This document shows positions 34,777-43,279 of a stretch of 64,000 nt of DNA, piece after piece (the stretch's first letter is position 1; every line of letters starts with the position of its first letter). The notes below the pieces were generated by a model that worked only from the letters and a program-made list of their open reading frames with translations, ran no database searches and had not been told where the DNA came from. The DNA lies in contig CAYXBA010000007.1 in NCBI GenBank assembly GCA_964463135.1, forward strand, positions 1-64,000, read 5' to 3'. The stretch comes from UBA6898 sp964463135. Lineage in GTDB: Bacteria; Nitrospirota; Thermodesulfovibrionia; Thermodesulfovibrionales; UBA6898. Both the position numbers and the translations under genes were made by a program.

Positions 34777-37008
34777 ATGTCATTTTTCAGAAACAGGCTT
34801 CGGCCCTTTTCAGCATATAAGCCGAAGCCTTCATTATTGATATCTTCGGGAAGAGACCTGCTGAAGCCCTTTCTTGCATGCCTGCTCCTCCTTTCGCTGT
34901 TCTCCGGTTCCGGGCATGCGCAGGGCGCTCATCAGCCTGCCGATTATGAGGCCAGGAGGGCCAGGCTTCTCTCCTACCTCATCCGCAGCAATCTTGAAGT
35001 GAACCACTTCACCCATAAAAAGATCGATGACAGTCTCTCGGAGGCTGCCTTCGGATTGTATCTGAAACAGCTCGATTTTCAAAAAAGGATCCTGCTGAAG
35101 GATGATGTCGTCAATCTGAGGAAATATGCAAAGCTCATTGACGATGAGATGAAGACCGGCGAACTGACACTCCCGGCAAAAGGGTGGGCGGTTTTCTCGC
35201 AAAGGGCTGAAGCGGCCCGTACTATGGTCAGGGAGATCCTCTCAGCGGATTTCGATTTCTCGACAAAGGAGTTTATTGAGACCGACGCGGAGAAGACCGA
35301 TTACTGCAAAGACGTGCAGGAATTGCGGGAGCGCTGGAGAAAGATGCTGAAATACGAAGTGCTGCAGCAGTATCTGAACCCGGCCGAAGAACAGGCGACT
35401 GCTGCAGGGGAGACAATAAAACCCAAAGACGAGAAGAACGGGAAGAAACCGGCTGAGGACAGAGACCTGAGGAAGGCTGCCCGTGACAAGGTCTTAAAGA
35501 ACTATGATAACTTCTTTTCTCGCATGAGCCGTGAAAAAGAGGCCGAGCACTATGAACGCTTTTTTGACGCTGTGACCCACGCCTTCGATCCCCATACTGA
35601 CTATATGCCTCCTACCAGCAAGGAGGACTTTGATATCAGCATGCGCGGTTCTCTCGAAGGCATAGGCGCAACGCTGAAAGAGGATGAGGGCCAGATAAAG
35701 GTCGTGACCGTAATAGACGGCAGCCCTGCCTCAAGACAGGGACAACTGCAGGCCGGGGACACGATCCTCAAGGTCGGTGAAGGCGCCGGCGAGGCTGTGA
35801 CCATCAGCGGCATGCGGGTGCAGGACGCGGTCAAGCTGATCAGGGGCAAGAAAGGGACTGAGGTGCGCCTCACGGTCCGGAAGCCAGATGATAAAATACT
35901 GATCATCCCGATCATACGCGATACGATCCAGATAGAGGATACCTTTGTAAAAAATACTGTCATTAAAGATAAAGAAGATGGCAGTACGTTCGGGTACCTC
36001 AAGATCCCTTCCTTTTACCGTGACTTTGAAGGGACCAGCAACGGCAACAAAGGACGGAATGTAACGGACGATGTCAGGGCCGCGCTGACCAATGTTAAGA
36101 ACCAGCATATCAAGGGCCTTATCATCGACCTCAGGAATAACGGTGGCGGTGCACTGACCGATGCAGTAAAGATAGCCGGACTGTTCATTAAGACAGGTCC
36201 TGTGGTCCAGGTAAAAGGCAGTAATGACGCGGTCAACACGCTGTCGGATGATCAGCCCGAGATCGCTTATGACGGACCTATGGTAATATTGGTCAATACG
36301 ATCAGCGCCTCTGCCTCTGAAATATTGGCCGGCGCCCTGCAGAACTATGGACGCGCGGTCATCGTGGGCGGGGATCATACGCATGGCAAGGGGACCGTCC
36401 AGACGATCCTTGACCTGAACAACAACATCCCGTTCCAGAATATGGAGGCGTACAAGCCCCTCGGTGCACTCAAGCTGACGATCCAGAAGTTTTATCGCAT
36501 CAACGGGGATTCCACGCAGTACCGCGGCGTAGTGCCTGACATCATACTGCCGGACGTGATGCGCGGCCTCAAGACCGGCGAGCAGTACCTCGACTTTGCC
36601 CTGCCGTGGGATACCATCAAGCCTCTGCCCTATGCACCGTGGCCGAAGTGCAGGCCTGCAATCCCTGCCCTGCAGGAGAAAAGCCGCGCACGGGTAAGCG
36701 CGAACCAGCAGTTTATCGACATGGAAAAACGGGCCGTACTCCTGGCAGAAAAGCAGAAGAATACGCTCAAGTCCCTGAACATAGAAGATGTCCGCAGGGA
36801 GATCGAGGAATCGCGCAAGCTGAAAGAAAAGGATCCTGATAAGATCCATAACGAGACTGCACCGGACAATAAACCCAAAACGCCTGCCAGCAAGGATGCA
36901 GAGTTTCTCAAGACCGTCTCTGCCGATAATTATGTAAAAGAAGCAATGTCAGTCATCGAAGACATGATCATTGCAGACCCTTCCTGCCTGCCGCTCACCA
37001 CTAAATAG
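34777..37008 (+). CDS. prc: Tail-specific periplasmic protease Prc (Tsp, S41)
   Basis: Prc is a periplasmic serine protease of family S41 that degrades or trims proteins with non-polar C-termini, including envelope factors. With the ATG at 34777 it has 743 residues. There is a signal peptide (cleavage near GHAQG), an N-terminal helical domain (TSP-N), a PDZ domain (IGATLKEDEGQIKVVTVIDGSPASRQGQLQAGDTI), then the protease core. The catalytic Ser is in NTISASASEILAGAL and the Lys in HTHGKGTVQ. A DUF3340-like C-terminal region follows. A Lys/Glu-rich linker (about 210-240) is unusual. Upstream in-frame ATGs lie inside glnS and are unlikely starts. Confidence 0.95.
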   Translation: MSFFRNRLRPFSAYKPKPSLLISSGRDLLKPFLACLLLLSLFSGSGHAQGAHQPADYEARRARLLSYLIRSNLEVNHFTHKKIDDSLSEAAFGLYLKQLDFQKRILLKDDVVNLRKYAKLIDDEMKTGELTLPAKGWAVFSQRAEAARTMVREILSADFDFSTKEFIETDAEKTDYCKDVQELRERWRKMLKYEVLQQYLNPAEEQATAAGETIKPKDEKNGKKPAEDRDLRKAARDKVLKNYDNFFSRMSREKEAEHYERFFDAVTHAFDPHTDYMPPTSKEDFDISMRGSLEGIGATLKEDEGQIKVVTVIDGSPASRQGQLQAGDTILKVGEGAGEAVTISGMRVQDAVKLIRGKKGTEVRLTVRKPDDKILIIPIIRDTIQIEDTFVKNTVIKDKEDGSTFGYLKIPSFYRDFEGTSNGNKGRNVTDDVRAALTNVKNQHIKGLIIDLRNNGGGALTDAVKIAGLFIKTGPVVQVKGSNDAVNTLSDDQPEIAYDGPMVILVNTISASASEILAGALQNYGRAVIVGGDHTHGKGTVQTILDLNNNIPFQNMEAYKPLGALKLTIQKFYRINGDSTQYRGVVPDIILPDVMRGLKTGEQYLDFALPWDTIKPLPYAPWPKCRPAIPALQEKSRARVSANQQFIDMEKRAVLLAEKQKNTLKSLNIEDVRREIEESRKLKEKDPDKIHNETAPDNKPKTPASKDAEFLKTVSADNYVKEAMSVIEDMIIADPSCLPLTTK

Positions 37009-37215
37009 ATTCTCATGTGACATCCGCGATAGGCCGACGACCGGGACCTCATGCCGGCAACGACCGGTTTGCGTCATGGCTAAGGCAAGCATTATATGGA
37101 AATCATGCAGACTGCTTATTATTTCTCGGTAATGCCGATCCGGATCATGTAACCGGTGGTATACTTTATCTATGCATAGGAGAACGCGTTCATTGACAGG
37201 GACCGACAGAAAACT

Positions 37216-38997
37216 ATGAGTACCAATGACAACCCGGCTTCAGGAGGGAGCAGATTTGATCTTGGGAAGTTCTTCCCGCCTGTTCTGTGGTGGAATAGGG
37301 TCAGCCGCCGCAGCCTGCGCGCTGATCTTATCGCAGGCATAACCGGTGCGGTCATTGTTCTTCCCCAGGGCGTCGCTTTTGCCATAATCGCAGGCCTGCC
37401 CCCTGAATATGGTCTTTATTCTGCTATAATTCCTGCAATTATTGCCGCTTTGTTCGGATCGTCCCGTCACCTTATCTCCGGCCCGACAACAGCAATATCG
37501 ATCGTCATATTCACCACACTCAGCCCCCTGGCAGCGCCATCCAGCACTGAGTATATCCAGATGGCGCTGACCCTGACCTTTATCGCAGGTTTTTTCCAGA
37601 TGGCGCTGGGCCTTGCCCGTCTCGGCGCCCTGGTGAACTTTGTTTCCCACTCGGTCGTTGTGGGATTCACTGCAGGCGCTTCGATACTCATAGCAACAAG
37701 CCAGCTAAGCAATATCCTGGGCATCGCAGCACCAAAAACACATTCATTCATTCATGTCTGGGCGGATATCCTCTCGAATCTTTCCGCAACCAATCTCTAT
37801 GCACTTGCCATAGGCCTTACCACATTGATCATCGCAATTACTTTTAAAATAACAAGGCCCCGGTGGCCCGGCATGCTCCTGGCAATGATAGCAGGCAGCG
37901 TCATGGCCCTGTTCATGAACGGCAGCGAGCACGGCATAAGACTCGTCGGCTCACTCCCTGCTCATCTGCCGCCCCTGTCGCATCCTGACCTTACGACCGC
38001 TTCTGTGCGGAGGCTTGCACCTCCGGCATTGGCTGTGGCCATGCTCGGCCTTGCCGAGGCGGTCTCGATCGCCCGCTCCATAGCGACAAAGTCAGAGCAG
38101 CGAATAGACAGCAATCAGGAATTCATCGGACAGGGACTGTCCAATATTATCGGGAGTTTCTTTTCGAGCTACGCCTCATCCGGATCGTTCACCCGCACGG
38201 GTGTGAACTATGAGTCAGGCGCCCAGACGCCTTTAGCCGCTGTCTTTGCCGCCATAACGCTGACCGGCGTTCTGCTGCTCATAGCTCCTCTGACCGCATA
38301 TCTCCCGATAGCTGCCATGGCAGGCATCCTCTTCCTGGTCGCATACAGCCTTATCGATACGCACCATATCGCCTCTATTGTGAAGACGAGCAAGCCTGAG
38401 GCAGGCATACTCATTGCGACATTTCTCGCCACGTTATTTGTGGAACTCGAATTCGCCATATATGTGGGTGTCATCCTTTCCCTGCTGCTGTATCTGAACC
38501 GGACATCCCATCCGGCCTTTGTGACCCTTGCCCCTGATCCTGACACCAAAAAGAAGACCCTGACCAATGTGCAGAAGAAGACCCTGCCCGAATGTCCGCA
38601 GCTCAAGATCATCAGGATCGACGGCTCGCTCTTTTTCGGCGCGGTAAATCACGTCGCAGAGCAGTTGGAGGAGATAACAAAGAAATACCCGGAGCAGGCG
38701 CACATCCTGATCGTGGGGGGCGGCATAAACTTCATCGATGTTGCAGGATGCCAGACGCTTAACCAGGAAGCCCATCGTCTGCGGGTCAATGGCAGGCAAC
38801 TGTACCTCTGTTCGCTCAAAGGCGAGGTGATAGACGTCATGAAACGCGGGGGCTGCAATAAGAGCATCGGTGAGGAGAACGTCTTTCATACCAAAGTCGA
38901 GGCCATAAAGAACATTGTGCCGAAACTGGACCCGGAACGGTGCCGGCTCTGCACGGTGCGCATATTCAAGGAATGCGCCCAGATGCCGGGAGCATAA
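37216..38997 (+). CDS. SulP family anion transporter with STAS domain
   Basis: The 593-residue protein has about twelve membrane segments (about 25-420) and the SulP signature PQGVAFAIIAGLPPEYGLYSAIIPAIIAALFGSSRHLISGPTTA near residue 50. A cytoplasmic STAS domain follows (about 455-560; ILIVGGGINFIDVAGCQTLNQEA). SulP proteins carry sulfate, bicarbonate or dicarboxylates, and the substrate cannot be read from sequence. A C-terminal cysteine pair (CRLCTV) is notable. The 207 bp upstream hold no gene that I can see. Confidence 0.9.
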   Translation: MSTNDNPASGGSRFDLGKFFPPVLWWNRVSRRSLRADLIAGITGAVIVLPQGVAFAIIAGLPPEYGLYSAIIPAIIAALFGSSRHLISGPTTAISIVIFTTLSPLAAPSSTEYIQMALTLTFIAGFFQMALGLARLGALVNFVSHSVVVGFTAGASILIATSQLSNILGIAAPKTHSFIHVWADILSNLSATNLYALAIGLTTLIIAITFKITRPRWPGMLLAMIAGSVMALFMNGSEHGIRLVGSLPAHLPPLSHPDLTTASVRRLAPPALAVAMLGLAEAVSIARSIATKSEQRIDSNQEFIGQGLSNIIGSFFSSYASSGSFTRTGVNYESGAQTPLAAVFAAITLTGVLLLIAPLTAYLPIAAMAGILFLVAYSLIDTHHIASIVKTSKPEAGILIATFLATLFVELEFAIYVGVILSLLLYLNRTSHPAFVTLAPDPDTKKKTLTNVQKKTLPECPQLKIIRIDGSLFFGAVNHVAEQLEEITKKYPEQAHILIVGGGINFIDVAGCQTLNQEAHRLRVNGRQLYLCSLKGEVIDVMKRGGCNKSIGEENVFHTKVEAIKNIVPKLDPERCRLCTVRIFKECAQMPGA

Positions 38998-39151
38998 CTC
39001 CGCCGGAATGATAATTGAACCGCTCACGTAAGATTTCATGCGAACTTCATCAAAAATTCATAAATGGATGTGATGATACAGGGTCTGATATCATAACTTG
39101 GTTGAAACACATTGCCTGACAGGCATAGCGATCGCATACATAAGGAGAGAG

Positions 39152-39685
39152 ATGATGAGAAAAGCAGCATGGCTCGTAGTAATTATTTTATTGCTCGGCA
39201 GCACACCGATTTTTGCAGCAGACACCCTTAAGATCGGGTATGTAGACCTTATCAGGGCACTCAATGAATCTGAATCAGGGAAAAAGGCGAAGGCTGACCT
39301 TGAGTTCCTGATCAAGTCGAAACAGGGCCCGCTGGACGAAAAAGGCAAGGCAATAGAAAAAGGGAAAAACGATCTCGAGAAGCAGGCATCTGTGCTTTCA
39401 CCGGAGGCAAGAAAGGCCAAGGAGGAAGAACTTGAGAAGCTGATCAGGGAATATCAACGCCTTGTTTCTGACTCCCAGGCTGAGGTGAAAAAGAAGGAAG
39501 GCGACCTGACCGGGGACATTATAAAGGATATCAGGGCTGTCATTCAGAAGATCGGCCAGGACGAGGGGTACACGCTTATCCTTGAGAGTTCCGAAGGTCA
39601 GATCCTTTACGCAGCAAAAGAGGGTAACCTTACTGACAGCGTAATAAAGAAGTATAACGAATCATCCGCAAAACCGAAAAAATAG
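39152..39685 (+). CDS. skp: Periplasmic chaperone Skp (OmpH family)
   Basis: Skp is a trimeric jellyfish-shaped chaperone that carries unfolded outer-membrane proteins through the periplasm. The start at 39152 follows AAGGAGAGAG and gives 177 residues. There is a signal peptide (cleavage after IFAA), the core strand LKIGYVDLIRALNES, and two long charged helices (about 45-140) forming the tentacles. It is monocistronic here, without its usual neighbours bamA and lpxD, and a very strong hairpin follows. Confidence 0.88.
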   Translation: MMRKAAWLVVIILLLGSTPIFAADTLKIGYVDLIRALNESESGKKAKADLEFLIKSKQGPLDEKGKAIEKGKNDLEKQASVLSPEARKAKEEELEKLIREYQRLVSDSQAEVKKKEGDLTGDIIKDIRAVIQKIGQDEGYTLILESSEGQILYAAKEGNLTDSVIKKYNESSAKPKK

Positions 39686-39711
39686 CCGGCTCCAATAGCG
39701 GCCAGATACGA

Positions 39712-39757
39712 AGGGCAGTAACTGCATTGACAGACTTGTCATTGCAGTTACTGCCCT
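39712..39757 (+). terminator. Long perfect hairpin after skp
   Basis: AGGGCAGTAACTGCA (39712-39726) pairs exactly with TGCAGTTACTGCCCT (39743-39757). Inside the loop TGACA and TGTCA pair too. TTTATTTC follows. It is 26 bp after the skp stop and probably terminates it. Confidence 0.8.
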
Positions 39758-39811
39758 TTATTTCATGGGGAAGACAGCCTTTATGTCACTGCAGGGTGTT
39801 GACAAATCCGC

Positions 39812-39834
39812 GTTCAGTTCAGGAAGAACTGAAC
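39812..39834. terminator. Palindrome between convergent skp and gltX
   Basis: GTTCAGTTC and GAACTGAAC form a perfect 9-bp stem with an AGGAA loop. It lies 140 bp past the gltX stop. No adjacent U-tract is visible on the minus strand, so terminator function is uncertain. Confidence 0.4.
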
Positions 39835-39974
39835 ACTAATCAGGAAAGACCTTTTTTTGCAACGCCTTCCCCTTTCAATATATCGCTCAATTTGAAAGTG
39901 ATGAACGCAAGCGCTGACATCCCTATTTTTCTCCCCATACTCCCCTCCCTTAACTTCAGACACTTCAGATACTA

Positions 39975-41387
39975 TTATCCGATCGACGCTGCAGCCTTTT
40001 CGAGTCTCTTCAGGGTCGTCTCTTTGCCAAGCACTTCAAGCACCTCATAGATTCCCGGGCTCTCTGTGCCGCCGGTCATGGCAACACGCACCGGCTGTGC
40101 AAGTGCGCCGAGCTTCACGCCGTGCTTTTCGACAATGCCCTTGAAGACCGGCTCAAGTCCGGCATGAGAGAAATCTGCATGCAATGCAAGCGCATCCTTC
40201 AAGTCATTGAGCAAAGGCAGGCTCTTTTCATTCAGGAACTTTTCTTTTGCCTTTTCGTCAAAGGTCAGATCCTCAACGATATAGTAACGGAGCGACTTGG
40301 CCAGCTCGACCAGGGTCTTTGCCCTCTCCTGCAGGGTCTTCACAGCCCTCGCAAGCCACGCCATGTCCAGCGCCTGTCCCTCCGTAATGATATTCTCCTT
40401 TACCAGAAATGGTATCACCAGTTCGGCAAGTTTCTCCGGAGCAGCTGCCATGATATATTGCTGGTTCAGCCAGAGCAGTTTTTCCGGATTGAAGACCGCT
40501 GCTGCATTGCCGACATTCTCAAAAGAAAAATACCTGACCAGCTCTTCGCGGCTGAAGACCTCCTGATCGCCGTGCGACCAGCCGAGCCGCACCAGATAGT
40601 TGACCAGGGCATCCGGCAGGTACCCCATCTCGTAGTAAGCCATGACCGATGTTGCCCCATGCCGTTTTGAAAGGCGTGTCTTGTCTGCGCCGAGTATCAT
40701 CGGCAGATGCGCAAATTTTGGCGTCTCGTATCCGAGCGCCTGATAGATATGGATCTGCTTGGGCGTGTTGTTGAGGTGATCGTCGCCGCGGATGACATGG
40801 GTTATCCGCATATCTACATCGTCGACAACAACCGTGAAATTATAGGTAGGCGTGTTGTCAGAACGGAGGATGATCAGGTCGTCGAGCTGGCTGTTCTCAA
40901 AGACCACCCTGCCCCTGATCAGGTCGTCCACAACGGTCTCTCCCTGCTGCGGGGTCTTGAACCTGACAACCGGAACGCGGCCGGGGATCGGCTCCTTGAG
41001 GTCCCGGCATCTGCCGTCGTACTTCTGCGGTTTGCCCTGCGCTATCGCAAGATGTCTGCGCTGCTCAAGCTCCTCAACAGAACAATAGCAGTGATATGCC
41101 TTGCCCTCCTGCACCAGTTTTTCAACATAACTTCTGTATACGTCGAACCGGTCCGTCTGCCTGAACGGGCCTTCCTGCCAGTCCAGGTCGAGCCACTTCA
41201 TGCCCTCGATGATCGCCTCGATATATTCATCGGTCGAGCGCGTCCTGTCCGTGTCCTCTATCCGGAGAATAAAGGTCCCGCCATTGTGGCGCGCATAGAG
41301 CCAGTTGAACAAAGCTGTACGCGCCCCGCCGATATGAAGATGTCCGGTAGGACTGGGTGCAAACCTTACTCGTATCTGTTCAGTCAA
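39975..41387 (-). CDS. gltX: Glutamyl-tRNA synthetase
   Basis: GluRS charges tRNA-Glu. The 470-residue protein has the HIGH motif FAPSPTGHLHIGGARTALFNWLYAR at its start, the insertion with CYCSVEELEQRR, and KMSKS as LSKRHGATSV near residue 240. The bacterial alpha-helical anticodon cage lies at the C-terminus. Because a GlnRS is also encoded, this enzyme may be discriminating, but specificity cannot be read here. Confidence 0.97.
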   Translation of the reverse strand: MTEQIRVRFAPSPTGHLHIGGARTALFNWLYARHNGGTFILRIEDTDRTRSTDEYIEAIIEGMKWLDLDWQEGPFRQTDRFDVYRSYVEKLVQEGKAYHCYCSVEELEQRRHLAIAQGKPQKYDGRCRDLKEPIPGRVPVVRFKTPQQGETVVDDLIRGRVVFENSQLDDLIILRSDNTPTYNFTVVVDDVDMRITHVIRGDDHLNNTPKQIHIYQALGYETPKFAHLPMILGADKTRLSKRHGATSVMAYYEMGYLPDALVNYLVRLGWSHGDQEVFSREELVRYFSFENVGNAAAVFNPEKLLWLNQQYIMAAAPEKLAELVIPFLVKENIITEGQALDMAWLARAVKTLQERAKTLVELAKSLRYYIVEDLTFDEKAKEKFLNEKSLPLLNDLKDALALHADFSHAGLEPVFKGIVEKHGVKLGALAQPVRVAMTGGTESPGIYEVLEVLGKETTLKRLEKAAASIG

Positions 41388-41505
41388 AATATGCCTCCTG
41401 AATGCATGCTATTTTTTGTATTTCTTTCTCCACATAGCAAGAAAGCTTAAGCAAGGTCCCCTGCTTTATCATTCGCGCGCCTGTGCCCGATTTGGGTATC
41501 GTGAA

Positions 41506-41560
41506 TCCTTCTAAAACGAAGAAAGATTCCGGTCAAGCCGGAGTGACAAAAATTATTGGA
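41506..41560. repeat. Dispersed short palindrome in the tilS-gltX gap
   Basis: The stretch carries GATTCCGGTCAAGCCGGAGT, a CCGG-TCAAG-CCGG hairpin of the type scattered through many genomes. The 228-bp gap otherwise shows no gene. A related element is at 59366-59443. Confidence 0.45.
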
Positions 41561-41615
41561 GTGTCGCTTTGCTTTCGATCTCAATCGTATGTCCTGCGAC
41601 CTCTTCCCTCGACGT

Positions 41616-43028
41616 CTAAAATTTCCCTTTTACTATACCAAGTCTCACAAACTTTTTCGTCTGGTCAGTTACTTTGAACCGGTCATCTGCCCGGTATCCG
41701 GCGATCCAGATAATATCATCTCCGGAAACAACAACAGGGATGCTGTCGCGTTCATCGCGCGGCACTTTCATGTTCACAAGAAAATCCTGGAGCTTCTTCT
41801 TCCTGCCAAATCCCATGGGATAAAAATGATCCCCTGGTCTGCGCGGCCGAACAATAAGCGGAAAACGCAGCTTCTCTGCGTCAAGGACCACAGACGACTT
41901 GCCGTCACCAGGCTGCCCGGCCTTCTCTTCCATGGCAGCAGTCAGCACGTACCCGGCACCCACGATGACCGCCTCGCCCCCCAGATCAAGCGAATACTCT
42001 GCGATGCGCAACGGTTCCTCGGACGTGATCACGAGAAGAGAGTAGTCCTTGATCACCCGGATATCTCTCGGCAGTATAAGCCTGTCTCCGCTCCTGCCGT
42101 TCTTGATGAGCGCAATGATATCCTCGATATGCTGAAAGCCTATGCCCCTCAGCCCTTCTGTCTCGCTGATGGCACGCCTGAGCACCCTTCTGAGAATGAC
42201 CGTTTCCATCGCCTCCATGGGAGAGAGAAAGAGCTCGATCCTCTTCTGCGACTTTCTGCTGATGAGCTTCATCAGCGTTTTGGTGACCAGGATACCGAAG
42301 TATCGCTCTTCCTCCCTCAGGACCTCCATGGTATGTCCGAGCGACTGCAGAAGATTCGGGTTCGCCTGCTTCAGCATCGGCATGAGCCGGGCCCTCACCA
42401 TATTCCTGAAGTAGTCCTCTTTCAAATTGGAGGAATCAATGACAGGAACGATATTCCTGACAGCAAGGAACCTCTCGATCTCATCACGTCCGATCTCCAG
42501 AAGCGGCCTTATGATATTGCCCCGTCTTACCGGAATGCCGGATAGCCCTGCCGGGCCCGCACCCCGGACGAGCCGCATCAGCAGGGTCTCTGCCTGATCA
42601 TCGGCATTGTGGGCAAGTGCCACCTTGTCCGTCCTGATCTCGGCCGCAGCCTTCGAGAAGACCTGATACCTGAGTTCCCGGGCAGCTTCCTGTTTGTTCA
42701 TGCCGTTTGCGTCAGCAAAAGCAAGAACATCGATCGATTCAACCAGGAGGGGGATGCCGAGACCCTCGCAGAACATGCGGCAGAAGGCTATCTCTGCCGG
42801 CACCTCAGCAGGCCTGAGATTATGGTTTATATAGAGGGCATGTATCTGAAGCCGATAGTTCTCTTTGAGCTCATGCAGCAGATAGAGCAGACAGGCAGAA
42901 TCAGGGCCGCCGGAAAAACCGACAAGTACGGAATCACCTTCTGCAAGAAGGCTGTTCCTGCGAATGGTATGCTCAGCTTTTTCTCTGAGATTGTCTGCTC
43001 TCACGGTCTCTCTGTCGGTTTCTTTCAT
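41616..43028 (-). CDS. tilS: tRNA(Ile)-lysidine synthase
   Basis: TilS converts C34 of the CAU anticodon of tRNA-Ile to lysidine, making it read AUA. The start at 43028 gives 470 residues; earlier in-frame starts add a cysteine-rich stretch that is not part of the family. The PP-loop SGGPDSACLLYLL is near residue 40, followed by HNADDQAETLLMRLVRGAGPAGLSGIP and the C-terminal TilS domain (RPRRPGDHFYPMGFGRKKKLQDFLVNMKVPRDERDSIPVV). It is divergent from the small gene at 43079. Confidence 0.96.
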   Translation of the reverse strand: MKETDRETVRADNLREKAEHTIRRNSLLAEGDSVLVGFSGGPDSACLLYLLHELKENYRLQIHALYINHNLRPAEVPAEIAFCRMFCEGLGIPLLVESIDVLAFADANGMNKQEAARELRYQVFSKAAAEIRTDKVALAHNADDQAETLLMRLVRGAGPAGLSGIPVRRGNIIRPLLEIGRDEIERFLAVRNIVPVIDSSNLKEDYFRNMVRARLMPMLKQANPNLLQSLGHTMEVLREEERYFGILVTKTLMKLISRKSQKRIELFLSPMEAMETVILRRVLRRAISETEGLRGIGFQHIEDIIALIKNGRSGDRLILPRDIRVIKDYSLLVITSEEPLRIAEYSLDLGGEAVIVGAGYVLTAAMEEKAGQPGDGKSSVVLDAEKLRFPLIVRPRRPGDHFYPMGFGRKKKLQDFLVNMKVPRDERDSIPVVVSGDDIIWIAGYRADDRFKVTDQTKKFVRLGIVKGKF

Positions 43029-43078
43029 AACAGTGGGCTGTTGTATTATGATACAAAATATGGGCTGCCGAAAAGGAT

Positions 43079-43279
43079 ATGAAGACACGTTCCATGAAAG
43101 ATAACCGCGCTGCCAAAAAAAGCAGCAGCACGAGATCCTCTTCTGCAAGGCAGGGAGGGGCTTCCCTCACGGCATATGGAGACAAGGTCACCATATGCAT
43201 TAATGCTGCCTGCACGCTCAGGAAAAAGGCAGGGGGATGCCTCGGCTTTGAAGGCTGCCCCGGCTTTAAGTCGCGCTAA
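43079..43279 (+). CDS. Small four-cysteine protein of unknown function
   Basis: The 66-residue protein has a basic Ser/Lys/Arg-rich N-terminal half and a C-terminal half with cysteines at 40, 45, 54 and 60 (C-x4-C-x8-C-x5-C) in the block TICINAACTLRKKAGGCLGFEGCPGFK. The pattern could bind zinc or an iron-sulfur cluster, or form disulfides. AAAAGGAT precedes the ATG closely. It is divergent from tilS by 50 bp and its end meets the end of the convergent PilZ-J gene. I do not recognise the family. Confidence 0.55.
   Translation: MKTRSMKDNRAAKKSSSTRSSSARQGGASLTAYGDKVTICINAACTLRKKAGGCLGFEGCPGFKSR

Noticed and set aside
34730..34777. Promoter TTGCAC-18-TATTAT ahead of prc
   Set aside because: The -10 would lie about 7 bp from the ATG, leaving no room for a leader with the GGGGAG site; not convincing.
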